Shown piece after piece: positions 33,290-44,199 of a stretch of 64,000 nucleotides of DNA. A program made the translations under genes and the position numbers. Positions within the stretch are counted from its first letter, which is position 1. Each line of letters starts with the position of its first letter. The notes beneath the pieces were generated by a model. It had not been told where the DNA came from and did no database searches. It saw only the letters and a program-made list of their open reading frames with translations. The stretch is from Cymodocea nodosa (lineage: Eukaryota > Streptophyta > Magnoliopsida > Alismatales > Cymodoceaceae), in assembly GCA_036874045.1 (NCBI GenBank), contig CM072340.1, forward strand, positions 5,223,001 to 5,287,000, in the 5' to 3' direction.

Positions 33290-34572
33290 CTTTCTATCCA
33301 TTGGTAAATTTATGCATAATATTTTTCAGATCAGTGATTTCAGATTTCAATTTTTCATTTTCATTTATCAATTCATCATTATAGCATTTCCTATCTTCAA
33401 CATGTAGATTTTCAAGTTTAGTATGTGCTTCTTTTAAACATGCAGTTAAATGCTTAATTTCCTTTTTATACTTTTGCATTTAACATATAAACTGTCAACA
33501 GTAGACAAAAGAATATTTACATCTAGATTATCATTGTCTACATCAGAATCACTTTAAGATGAAGTGGAACATACCTCTTGTGCTATATAGCACACGTTTA
33601 CTGGTACCTCTTCATCTGAACTAGATGAGCTACTAGAAGAACTACTGTCATCCCAAGCAGCCTTCAATGCCTTTTTCTTTTTGTAGCTCCTCTTCTTCTT
33701 CTTCATTTCTTTTTCTTCTTCTTGTTGCAGTGGACAATCAGGTTGTATATGTCCCTACTACTTGCATTTAAAGCATATTGGTGCATTGCTTTTTGATGTG
33801 CTAGCATGATTCTTTTTCTTCATCCATTTTCTGAATTTTCTAGCTAATAGCACAACTTCATCATCATCCAAGCTTTGGAGTTCCTGTGTTGATGGAAAGG
33901 CTAGTTCTTTCTTTGTTTCAGTTTTCTTTTTACCACTACCTTCCTCAACTTTCCATTCCTTCATTTGAACTTCATGGGCCAACAGGTTGCCTGTTAGATC
34001 CTCTACTGAGTATTTGTTGAGGTCTTTGGAATCTTGTATCGATGTGGACTTTTGCTTCCATTCCACAGTTAAGCTTCTGAGGATTTTTTATACCTGTTCA
34101 TGGACAGAAAATTCCTTTCCCAAACCTCTTAAACCATTAATAATCTTAGTGAATCTTGAAAACATATCAGTCATAGTTTCATCATCAAGCATTTTAAATA
34201 ATTCAAGCTTTCTGAGTAAATGCTTATTTTAGTGTCTTTCACTTGGCTGGTTCCTTCAAAGGTTATTTGAAGAGTGTTCCAAGCCTCGTGAGCAGATTTA
34301 CAAGCTGAAACTTTATTATATTGTTCAATAGATAAGGCACATTAAATAATATTCAGCCCTCGAGCATCCATTTGGATGATTCTCTCATCCTCCTCAGTCC
34401 AGTCATCCTCATGACTAGGTGGAATAGGTGTTCCTAGAACAACCATTTTCCATAAACTCACATCTGAGCTTCTGAGGAAACATTCCATCCTGTTTTTCCA
34501 ATAATTATAATTAATACCGTCAAACAGGGGAGGACGATGGATGTTTTGACCCTCTCTATGAAAAGATGCCAT
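33290..34572 (-). pseudogene. Element H gag remains
   Basis: Minus-strand frame from 34572: MASFHREGQNIHRPPLFDGI and YWKNRMECFLRSSDVSLWKM, the N-terminus of a UBN2-type copia gag. Further on, DLNKYSVEDLTGNLLAHEVQ near 34030 and a zinc-knuckle start (ICFKCK) near 33775. From 33479 a lysine/glutamate-rich stretch (KEIKHLTACLKEAHTKLENL) predicts a coiled coil. It is diverged from the gag of families 1 and 2. Fossil with a few breaks. Confidence 0.85.
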
Positions 34573-34607
34573 GATCTCAAATGGTTAAATCTATAAAAAG
34601 AGATCAA

Positions 34608-34623
34608 CCTGCTCTGATACCAA
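34608..34623 (-). other. Primer-binding site of element H
   Basis: Minus strand TTGGTATCAGAGCAGG, one base after the LTR end CCTAACA; complement of the 3' end of initiator-Met tRNA. Confidence 0.88.
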
Positions 34624-34624
34624 C

Positions 34625-36345
34625 TGTTAGGAATGAATAGCTTCACTAGAGGAGGGGTGAATGGAGAACAGAGTGAATTTAAGCCTATTTTTCACTTTAC
34701 TAACTAATTTGATTAATCAGTTTGTATAAGTAATAATCAGATAAAAATACCATGCATAGTGGAAATAAAGGTAAGAAACACAAGAGAATTTTAGGTGGTT
34801 CACCAACTCGGCTAGTCCACCCCCAATGGTCACTTAGGCTTCACTAAGTGTCTCAATACTTACACACTTGCTTTCAGGTCGAAGCAAGAACCAACCACAC
34901 AGAAGTTTTCAGGTATAAACTCTAGAAAACCAACACTCAGAAGTTTTCAGGTATAAACTCCAGAAAACCAACAACTGAATGTAGCTTTTAGGTTGAAGCC
35001 ACGAACCAAATGATTCTTCTTGGATCAGACTTTTAGCACATGGAGAGCTTTAAGAATCTTCGTGTAAATCCAGCTTTCAATCGATTCTTTGTTGAACTGA
35101 ATTTGAGCTTTCTTCTATATTAGTAATTGATCTACTATGTCTACTATATCTCTATATGTAATTGTATCTATAATCTCACTTGTAAGCTTTTTCGTATATC
35201 CGTTGTCTGTATTTTGTATATATACTTGATATGTACAACGATCATATTTTCCTCCAACGGATGTATTCTACTGTACTTGATTAGGCTCAAGTCCCAATAC
35301 GGTAAGTTACCGTTTAAAAAATCGTTTCAAAATATCTTACCGATTTTCCTATCCTTTCGGATAGTTAGCTATGCAACTCTCCGAAGAGTATCTGTAACTT
35401 ACCGAAAGATCACTTAACCTTTAATGCTAGGTAGGATTCCAGAATATTTAAATGTGAGCTGTCATTCAATCGGATACTTATAACTGTAACTCACCGAATA
35501 GTTATATTCTTGTCGGATAGTTTGTCTCTGTTAACTTTCCGATTGCTTTAATTCAGCACGTGCATAAAGACTGACTTAAGTTTTGGATGGTTATCCCTGT
35601 AACTCTCCGAAACGCTTTAGGATTTTGGATAGTTATCTTTCTAACTCTTCGAAAACTTATTAGCACTTCTTTTTGGATTCTGCACGTGGGAAATTCAGTG
35701 ACTTAAGTTTCGGATGGTTAAACTGTAACTCACCGAAACTCTTTTGAAATTCCAGATAGTTATCTTTCTAACTCTCCGAAAAACTCATTTGAGCATCTGT
35801 CTAGAATTCTGCATGTGGGAAATTCAATGACTTAAGTTTCAGAAAGTTATGCTTGTAACTTACTGAAAAACTCGAATAGTTATCTAACTCTCTGAAAAGA
35901 AAACTCGGATAGTTATCTAACTCTCCGAAAACCTTTAAGCTTCCGTTCTATATTTCTGCACGTGGTTTAATGAATGACTTAACTTTCGGATAGTTATACC
36001 TGTAACTCTCCGAAAAGTTTTTTAAGCTTCCGGATAGTTAACTCCTTAACTATCCGATCATTTAATCCCCTTAACTGTTTGATTAAATAACTCTCCGAAG
36101 GCTTTGTAAAATCGGATAGTTATTCTTCTAACTGTCCGATAGTATTACTACTGCTTTGAACTTGCTCTTCGAATACTTAGACCTATAACCGTCCGATTTT
36201 CCTATAGCTCTATAGTAGTATCTTCTGAAACTTTCTCCATCTATTCGTCTGCTTTCTGATCTTTTGCTGAGCTATCATATCTGTGAAATACATTTTGGTT
36301 TCCTCACATAGGTTTTTGCATTATCAAAATACTAGGGTCCTAACA
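34625..36345 (-). repeat. Element H 5' LTR
   Basis: Same ends and same hairpin array as 29798-31514, with slightly different unit numbers (one extra unit near 35895-35930, one fewer near 34960). Confidence 0.93.
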
Positions 36346-37555
36346 GTAAAGTATGTGTGATTGATGGGTATGGCCAGTGTGTATAGAGGAGGAGCATCGA
36401 GCTTTCAGCAGACAGCATCGGCAATTCTCTAAAGTATCACACCAACCATTATGACCATAATCACCAACCATCAGAGGTCTGTGAGGATATTTTCCTGATG
36501 TCGGGTTGATTCCAAGCCAAACACAGTGCCTGACAACCACTATGAGGAGTGATCACGTCGCAGGAAGGGAAGCCATTTTCACCAAGTGTCGACTCATATC
36601 TCAAGAGATCATAAAGCTTCTAGCCTTGGCTTCGGGTTGATGCCTATATGCTGAAGAGGAGATCATCTTGCAATTCTGGACTCGCGATTCTATAGGGAGA
36701 GGAGACAAAATTGTAAGTGGTTTAATTTTCAGTGGTGTAATCGTGTCGTATGTAGTGATGGAAATATTTACTGTCGACTGAGATTACTTTACATTTCACC
36801 TTTCGCCCATTTCCATGTTCATATTAAAACAAAAATACCAAAAACAATTTATCTGTGTTTGTATTTTGTATTTGAGTGTTGTATTATTTGTGTTGTATTG
36901 TGATTAATGTTATCTTTATCAGTGTTGTGATTGTTTTATGTTTGTTTTAGTTTTACAGTTTACTAAAATTGGTTCGTTCAAAAGACTTAAAGATTTTAAT
37001 GGTTACTGTTTGAATTATCTGAATGTTAGTATTGCCTAATGATAAATCCAGTGTTTACTAACATTAAAGAGCTTAATGAATGTTATTTACAATCTGTGGA
37101 ACCGCCCAATGGTTGGCCGAATTCCTCTATAAATAGCAATATTAAATTGGAATGCAGGCTCGTGGAGTTAACTTAAGTCCACGAGGTTAGTCTGTTGAGT
37201 TAGCCATAACTCAACGAACTTTGTCCATTGAGTTAACTGTAATTCAACGGAGGGCTTATTGAATATATAAATTTGATTGTTAAAAGTGGAACAATTCTCA
37301 ATTCTTAAGCAATTCCCTGTGGAATCGACCTGTACTTGCACACTAATACAATAGACACTATGCATTTGTAGTTAAAATACAAATTGGAATTAATATCTAA
37401 TTTGTGTGAAAGGTTGTTTGTTTTCTTCTAAAAAAGAATAGGCATAAAGATAAATTAACTAAGGAAAAACAGAAGTTAACAAATCCAAGTTTTTCTAGTG
37501 CGTTGCTGGAGATCCAATACAAGTTTTCTGGTGTTGTGCTGGCCAAACATAAACA

Positions 37556-37925
37556 ACATCCATACTCATGTTCGGCATTTTCATTATTTTACAAACTTCG
37601 TTAAATTCTCTAAGGAAATAGTAGGCATCTTCTCTTTCTAATCCATGAAAGTGTGGCAATTGACTAATATAATTAGATTTCAATTCAAACCTATCTCCCT
37701 CAAAGTTTGGCAATCGAATACATGAAGGTTCATCAACTAATTCAGGATACAGAATTTCTCTTAATAGTTTTTCTACTAGAGCAGCCATGTCTTTGTTCTC
37801 TTTTAAAGAAAGGTTAGCTACACCCCTAAGGATTTCATTAAAGTCCAATTCAGAAAATATTTTAGTACGCCTCTATGTTGAATAATCCTGTATAGGTGTT
37901 CTTACTAATCGTTTAATGCTAGGAG
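37556..37925 (-). pseudogene. Element I gag, N-terminal part
   Basis: Minus-strand frame with LVDEPSCIRLPNFEGDRFEL and HFHGLEREDAYYFLREFNEV, then KMPNMSMDVV at the insertion boundary; the same three segments occur in J at 19035-19240. It opens near 37925 and is cut at 37556 by the solo LTR. Confidence 0.88.
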
Positions 37926-38270
37926 AATGAATCCATGTGCTCATAAACTCTTAACATAAAGTAAAATAGCAGAAGATTAATTACATACTAGTCTGATGCT
38001 TTGTTTGTAGTAAATAGTTGTTGACAGATGAAGTTGAATATGCTGCTTCTTCTTCCAGTTCCCTAACGAATTTTCTTTCCTTCCTCAAGTGCTGGTAACT
38101 CATAAATAATATTCTATTCTATATTTATAATGCACGTCCATAAAAAAAATGAATCTCGTTGCAAGAACGTGTCTTGTAACATGTAGTATGGTTCCTATTT
38201 TTATGGATACGTGTTCCACTTCTAATTTTTAAATTTCAGTAATCGCTAAACTGATGAATTTTCATTCATG
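37926..38270 (-). other. Probable leader or 5' LTR end of element I
   Basis: No gene. On the minus strand a TATAAATATAG stretch near 38115 lies about 190 bases before gag. I cannot place an LTR edge or primer site, so the 5' boundary of element I is uncertain. Confidence 0.4.
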
Positions 38271-38500
38271 GCTAAAAGAATAACTGTTCAGCTTAATCCA
38301 CGAACTAACCTCGTTGAGTTACAGTTCACTCAACGGACTAGCTTTGGTTACTGTTTGCTAACTCTATGGACTAACCTCGTTGAGTTACAGATAACTCAAT
38401 GGAGTGACCTTATATTTATTCTTATTGACCTAGTGGAGTTAAGGTTAACTCAACGGACTTACTTCGTTGAGTTGACACTTAGCAAATTCTTCTAAAACTT
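38271..38500 (+). repeat. Array of TAACTCAACGGA-type palindromic motifs
   Basis: At least eight motif halves in 200 bases (for example CTCGTTGAGTTAC followed by AGTTCACTCAACGG near 38310-38336). This resembles the U3 part of the Athila-like LTRs, so it is probably a piece of the 5' LTR of element I or of another such LTR. Confidence 0.6.
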
Positions 38501-38920
38501 ACTCATCGTATTAACTTCTATATATTTTTCCTACATACTTCAACTAAAATAAAGTTAAATACATTACATTAATGCAATGTTCTAATGTAACTCATTAAAT
38601 TTAAACATTATATGCATATTTAACTTACACTTCATTTCCTGTTATGCAGAATTTAAAGTTCTTTAATTTGTAAACATTTACTAATGTTTCTTAAATAATT
38701 GTGCCTTTAAGCACATTTGTCATTCACTTCAATTTCTTTTAAAACAGTCATGTAATGCTTCAAATATATATATAGATTAGAATTTCAATACAACTTTAAA
38801 TCATTCATTCACAAATATTAATTCAAAAGTATCTTATTGTTCAAACATTCATATATATAAATAGTTTACAATTACAATCAATCAGACATTTTTCAGTACA
38901 AGTAGATGAATAATATATTT
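38501..38920. other. AT-rich stretch without recognisable features
   Basis: No open frame, LTR end or repeat that I can match elsewhere in the window. Most likely the 3' noncoding part of the minus-strand element K that follows. Confidence 0.4.
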
Positions 38921-41020
38921 AGTATTTCTTCCTAAGTTCATCTACTTCCTTTTAGAGCTTTTCTAATTGTTGTTCTAATTGATTTATTCGTTCTACAACT
39001 CCTGTAAAGCCTCCAGAAGGTCCAACAATCTCAACAGCAACATAATTTCTGTATTCTTTCACTAAAATGGTTCTTGATCTTATCTTTTTAGATGTCCATT
39101 TCGTAAAATCGATGTTGTCCACCATCAGTAGTGGAATCAGATCTCCATAATATAATTTCTTCTTTACTGCTCTAAGTTTGGAGATAAAAACTTTGTACCA
39201 ATTAATTTGAATTTTGTTCACAACTGCATATGTGGCCCATTTGACAAATTGACTAAGTTCTATATCATGGCCTTGTCGTTGGTGGACATTTTTAATCAAA
39301 ATGTTAGCTACCATGTGTGCTTTACCATTTAAGTACTTCAATCTGTTTAATAATGGTACACCAGGATTGATGGCTAAATAGTCTTTCATTTCTTGTTCTG
39401 TTCACTAAACTGCAATTGTGTTCTCCAGAATTTCCATTCCTTCATTTTTCAATCCAAAAATATTATGGAGAAGCTCTAGTGTTATCTGTACATTAGCTTG
39501 CTCCACGTTGGAAATTAGTCAACTTTCTCCTTCTCTCAAATTAGCATAAAAGCAAGGCACTAGATTTTCATATACTACATGCCCTCTCTATTGAGAAATA
39601 AATTGCAGTAGACCTTAGAACTCAAATAACTCTTTAATTTCCTACATACCATCCTAGTTGATTGGTCTACTATATATAATATCATACCCCTTTATCTCTT
39701 GATATTTAGTATAAGATTCCTGACTCCAAAAGTAAACTTCATTTAAAATTGTTGCTTCAGCCGAGTTAGGAATTTGCATTTGTTGTTCTAGAAGGGTTTG
39801 TTCTTGGATTTCTTCTTCACTTTGCTGAACTTGAACTTGTTGGAGATGATTCGGAGATTCCTGTATTTCTTCTCCTCTTTCAATCTGTGGTGGAGAGCCG
39901 GCTGAACTCTCCACTCTATCTTGAATTCTTTGAAAAATTTGCTGAAGAGTCTCTCCCTCTTTAATGGAATTTGTCGAGATATTTTCTTGCTGTTCAATAT
40001 GCTTTTGTTCAGCGTCTTGTTCAGTTTCTTCTTCCTCCTGACTACCAATCTGCATTGTCATTGTTCTTTCTATTTCTATGGTAGATTGGGATGGAGTCAC
40101 GGGCAAATCAGCTTCTGCCTCAATTTCAATTTCTTTTATTTGTACAGGCTGTAGACTAATTTCAATTTGTTTTCCTTCTTCTCTTTGCTCTTGCTGTTGC
40201 TGCTCTTGCTCCTCCTCAGATTCAAATAGCAGGTTATCAAAAATGGCCTCTACAAACCCTTAGGTTTAATCTCTACAAGAACTTCAGGCACTATCTCTTT
40301 TCCTTTCCTTCTTTTGAATAGTTGTGCCTAGTCTTCCTCTTCCTCCTCTAAGATTAAATCTACAAAAATAGGCTCTACAGGCCTTTGAGCCACAGGTACT
40401 GGCTCTTCCTGTTTTACTCTTTCTATAATTACTGGTCTCGAAGGACCAGCTTCAGTTTCTTTTGCATCCATTGATCTAGTTGCTTCTTAATGCTACTCTA
40501 CTTTAATTGTATACTGGGCCTTCAACTGATTTGCGGCCCTTTTCTTACAAAGTGCATCATACAGTAGATGTGCTTTTGCCACAACCATATCCTTAGAATT
40601 TCCTTGGCTCTTGGCAACTTTGACAAGCTCTACAAACTCTCTCCATTCCTCTAGCATTGATGGCCCCAAAAATGCTACTCTTTCAACTAACCTAAGTGGT
40701 GGAATGGATGGTCCTGATTGTTGTTCCTTAGTAACTAGTTTGTTAGCAGCCGACTTTGTAGCTGCAGGACTTTCCTCTATTTCTCCCAGATTGCCCACCT
40801 AGCATATCCACCAATATGTCGTATGAACCATAGTCTAGACTTGCGTCGGATCAGTTCTAGGGCAACTTCATTACCTAGCCTGATTTTTCTTTCTCTGTTT
40901 ACTGCAACTTCCATTGCTACTTTAATCCTTGTTTCTACAATCTGAGGTATTTTTATGTCTAGATCTACTAAGACTTTCCTTTAGTAGAAGATGTCAGATT
41001 CTACCTTTTGTAGCTCTTTC
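38921..41020 (-). pseudogene. Element K: third (post-pol) ORF of a SIRE-type copia element
   Basis: Minus-strand remains in several open stretches: an N-terminal part (40798-40493, FLGPSMLEEWREFVELVKVA), a long glutamate- and glutamine-rich acidic part (40106-39654), and a C-terminal part (39389-38952) with YLNGKAHMVANILIKN and WATYAVVNKIQINWYKVFIS, ending in a coiled coil (NQLEQQLEKL, then EVDELRKKY). The C-terminal part resembles the domain known as putative plant transposon protein, which I recall from SIRE-type and related elements (inference). The counterpart in element C is 44200-46464. No pol or LTR of K can be placed. Fossil with several breaks. Confidence 0.65.
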
Positions 41021-42051
41021 TGTTAGGGCAAGTAGTATAGGTGTGAAGTATGTCACAAGAAGTCCAAGTTCAGTCAAAAGCTTGTTAACAGTAAGTATCC
41101 AGCAGATTTATATTTTCAGAAGGTTATCAAGCCTAAGTATCTGAAAATAATGTTTCAGTTAGAGGCCTTGAACTAACTATCCGAAAGTTAGAAGATTTTG
41201 GAGGGTTACTGGCTATAACCATCTGAAATGACTTAAAGGACACTTAAGTGGACGTTCAGACAGTTATAAAGCTAAGTATCTGAAAGTCAGACACTTAAAT
41301 GGATGTTTGGATAGTTAAGAAGCTAAGTATCTGAAAAGTAGTGACTTAAGTGGATCTTCGGATAGTTAGGCAGTAACTATTCGAAAATCATAAGTTTTCG
41401 AAAGGTTACAACTACAACCTTCTGAAATGACTAAGAGAGGCACTTAAGTAAGTTTTTGGATAGTTAAGACAGTAACTATCTAAAAGGCATGTCGCTTACA
41501 GAGAGTTAATGGCAGAACCTTCTGATTGGACAAAGAGAGACATATGTGAGTTTTCAGACAATTAAGTCTATAACTATCCGAAAGACCAAATCTCTCCAGA
41601 CAGTTAGGCTGCTATAGTACTGCCTGTACAACAAATGAAGAAAAGAGAATTTCTTCGGATAGTTAAGTTCTGTAACTATTCGAAGTGTTGTAGATTTCGG
41701 AAAGATAAGAAGATAAGGCTCCAAAATTGAGGGTCCCTTCTCCGAAGCTTTATTTCTCTACTATAATGGCTTAAATGTAATGAAAGGTTTATTAACCCTA
41801 AGTTGGGTAGTATATAAACCTTTATGATGTTGTAAAACATTACGGTTGATTGTGCCAAAGCTCATAGTAGAATCTTCAACACTTTGTGGATGTAGGCTGT
41901 TGCTGAACCACGTAAATCTTGTGTCTTCATTGTTTCCTTCTTCCTTATCTCTCTTTATCTCCAGTTTTGGTGAGTTTAGAGGAGAGTTTTCAGAATCGTG
42001 TCATAGTGAGTTTACTGAATGATCAGGTAATATACTAGCACTTTCTCCCAC
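41021..42051 (+). repeat. Truncated copia-type LTR, plus strand
   Basis: Starts TGTTAGGGCAAG at 41021 within the upstream side of element K and is cut at 42052 by element C. It contains many (T)AAGTATCTGAAA/CGGATAGTTA-type motif halves between 41090 and 41700, a TATA box at 41811 and CTGAACCACGTAAATCTTG near 41902, the usual transcribed start of copia LTRs. It matches no other LTR here closely. The 3' end and any internal part are not adjacent. Confidence 0.7.
41811..41818 (+). promoter_or_regulatory. Candidate TATA box in the truncated LTR
   Basis: TATATAAA, about 90 bases before GAACCACGTAAATC, a fair distance for a transcription start and R region. Confidence 0.55.
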
Positions 42052-43618
42052 TGTAGGATCGTATAGCTACACAAGAGGGGGGTGAATTGTGTTTTTCAAC
42101 TTTTTCCGATTATAATTGAAACTTCAATACTTAAAAAGTGGTCGAGACACTATTTTCATAAACTCATTTTTATTTAAGGTTTCAATTACAATATATAATT
42201 CAATTCTCTTCTGAAATTGTAGATGCAATTATATATTGATACCATGTTTCATCTATATAATTTCATAACTACAAATAGAGAAAACTAATTTGCGAAATTT
42301 AAAACATTTCTCCCTATTTGAGATCTTTCTTCTTCTTCTTCTTCTTTTTCTTCTTCAGCAATTCTTTAGTGACGAATATCTTGTCGTTCTTTGCTTCACC
42401 AAATTTCCTTTCTGTTGATACTTCAGATATTTAGTGACATAAATCTGACCTTTTCTACTTCATTGAATTTTGTTCTATCTGAGAGCTTTTCCCCAAAGGG
42501 TATTTTTGATCCCTAAAAAAATTTTTCGTTTGATGTGCAGGGATAGTTTGATCAATGAGAACTCTATGCCTTTTATACTGTATATTCATTTCATGCATAT
42601 CCTCCACGTTTAATCACGATCAATTTTCCACTTCTTCACGTCTTTTCTTTTTCCTTCATCGAAATACACACGTTCTGACCCACGTTTACATTTCAAATTT
42701 CCTTTAACCATCAATCCTGGATCTCTGAAAAATTTCTTGCAAAATAAACTTTCTTGTCCAAAAAACTTTTCCTCAAGTGAAATAAGAAGTTGTTACTTTA
42801 ATGTTAACTAAACAAGTAACACAAGTAGATATTAACTTAACGAGTTACTCATGTGCCAATTCACGTGACAAGTACTGTAGCTAACTCAACGAACAAAGTT
42901 TGTGGTGTTACGCTAACTCAACGAACCAGCTTCATGGTGTTACGATAACTCAATGAACCATCTCCGTTGTGTTACAGATAACTCAGCAAACTAGTAATAA
43001 ACAAATGTTTTAATAATAAGAATTTTACCACGAGCAAAAATAACAACTTAAGTTTTATAATGCTAACCTAACACGTTGCCTTAGTATTCAATATAACAAT
43101 TCAACGCGTTTAGTTATGTTAACTTAATGAGTTAAACATGTGCAACTCACGTGATACAATATAACATTCGTAACTTATAATTTCACCACATGTACAACAC
43201 TAACTTAACGAGTTCATCTCTTCTTTTACTCACTAACTTAACGAGTTCTCACGTGACCTATTTTAACCTTTAAGCCTCTAACTCAACGAGTTCTCACGTG
43301 ACCTCTATACAAATAACACTCTAACTTAACGAGTTGTTTAAACGTGCACTGTTCATGATACAGAAGATATAACTTAAAACATATCATGCTTTTCAATAAA
43401 AACACATGTTAACTTAACGTTTAGTTAAATGAGAAATTAATGCAATGAAAAACTAGTTATTTAACAGTATAATTTCAAATCCAATACAGACAAGTATTTA
43501 TATTAGTAAGCTTTTTCTATATTAATTGATGTTTTTAATTTCTTTTCACAAGCAATAGTAATTGAGCAAATATGATTACTTTCATTTAGCACACATCATC
43601 AAAACAAAATACTCAACA
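42052..43618 (-). repeat. Element C 3' LTR (family 1)
   Basis: 1567 bases, TGTAGGATCGTATAGC at 42052 to ACTCAACA at 43618, uninterrupted, so it serves as the reference for the split LTRs in B and D. CACGTG and AACTCAACGA-type motifs alternate between 42840 and 43345. Confidence 0.92.
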
Positions 43619-43632
43619 ATCTCCTCCTTTTT
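43619..43632 (-). other. Polypurine tract of element C
   Basis: Minus strand AAAAAGGAGGAGAT directly before the LTR start TGTTGAG; equivalent to 16091-16103 in F. Confidence 0.85.
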
Positions 43633-44199
43633 GATGATAACAAGACCATATTAAATCAATTATGAAATATATTTAACTCAACAAAGCACCTTCATTGTGT
43701 TAACTTTTAATTCAACAAACAAGTTTGTTGACTTAAGTTCACTTAAGCTTATTTCTAATGTTTGTGTAAAATTCCACTCTTAGAAATAAAACTTTTAGAT
43801 GTCAATAATTACATAAGTATCTTCAGATTTTAATAACCACATAATTATCTTTCAGATTACATTATCATCTATCATAACCACTTAAAGATTATCTCCCTTT
43901 ATAATATATGTAATTTAAAATCATAATCATCTTCTTCATTTGAATTTTTAATATTTAACATTTCTCCCCCTTTTTGTCATTAATAAAAAAGATGATTACA
44001 CAGTATATAAATCAAAGGATATATATTCAGTGAAGCTTTCTGTAAACATGAATAAGAATTAAACCATTTACAGAAAAATGTATTGTTCAATGAATCAAAC
44101 AATAAATACAAACATTAAATTTTGTATTTAGAAACAAGCAAACAGACAAATGACTCAACATTTATCTATTCCTCCTAAGTATATCACTTATAGCATTAC
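43633..44199 (-). other. 3' noncoding part of element C
   Basis: No gene. A further purine stretch of the element's own strand, AAAAAGGGGGAGA, lies near 43965-43977 and mirrors the duplicated tracts in F (15840, 15885). Confidence 0.6.

Larger units (their letters stand above)
29798..36345 (-). mobile_element. Element H: pol-less copia retrotransposon (family 3), minus strand
   Basis: LTRs at 29798-31514 and 34625-36345 (1717 and 1721 bases, TGTTAGG...CCTAACA) flank only 3.1 kb of internal sequence. Target duplication GTAAA is perfect at 29793-29797 and 36346-36350. The primer site is at 34608-34623 and the polypurine tract at 31515-31528, both on the minus strand. The internal part encodes gag and a piece just before protease, then nothing recognisable; protease, integrase, reverse transcriptase and RNase H are absent. 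The element ends look whole, but it could move only with help from another element. The LTRs differ by roughly 5% over the first 350 bases by eye, plus one 30-odd-base length difference. Confidence 0.93.
28933..37555 (+). repeat. Solo LTR of the Athila-like family inside the gag of element I, itself split by element H
   Basis: TGTTTAGAATG at 28933 to CATAAACA at 37555; terminal inverted repeat TGTTTA/TAAACA. Target duplication ACATC is perfect at 28928-28932 and 37556-37560, and the gag flanks match the uninterrupted gag of J across the site. Excluding element H, about 2.07 kb remains. The 3' part has CTGTGGAATCGACCTG near 37318, resembling the U5 end of Athila LTRs. No internal sequence, so a solo LTR. 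It holds several perfect-to-near-perfect hairpins (29330-29357, 29559-29588, 37159-37185). Confidence 0.9.
22880..38270 (-). mobile_element. Element I: Athila-like element carrying an F-box gene, minus strand, split by nested insertions
   Basis: Read on the minus strand: leader (about 38270-37926), Athila gag start (37925-37556), gag rest (28932-27985), F-box/FBA gene (27811-26690), conserved block (26555-26471), Athila 3' box (26190-26150), shared noncoding module (26060-24890), polypurine tract (24858-24842) and 3' LTR (24841 to about 22880). Nothing encodes protease, reverse transcriptase or integrase. A solo LTR of the same family as its 3' LTR, itself split by copia element H, interrupts gag. 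The left and 5' ends are approximate. Fossil with several breaks; clearly older than H. Confidence 0.75.

Noticed and set aside
38271-38500. Motif array as a CRISPR or regular tandem repeat
   Set aside because: Spacing is irregular, the units are palindromic halves in both orientations, and the context is a plant retrotransposon LTR.
39788-40048. Second minus-strand frame overlapping the acidic part of element K
   Set aside because: It is the shifted reading of the glutamate- and glutamine-rich stretch at 39654-40106; the lysine-rich product is a by-product of that composition.
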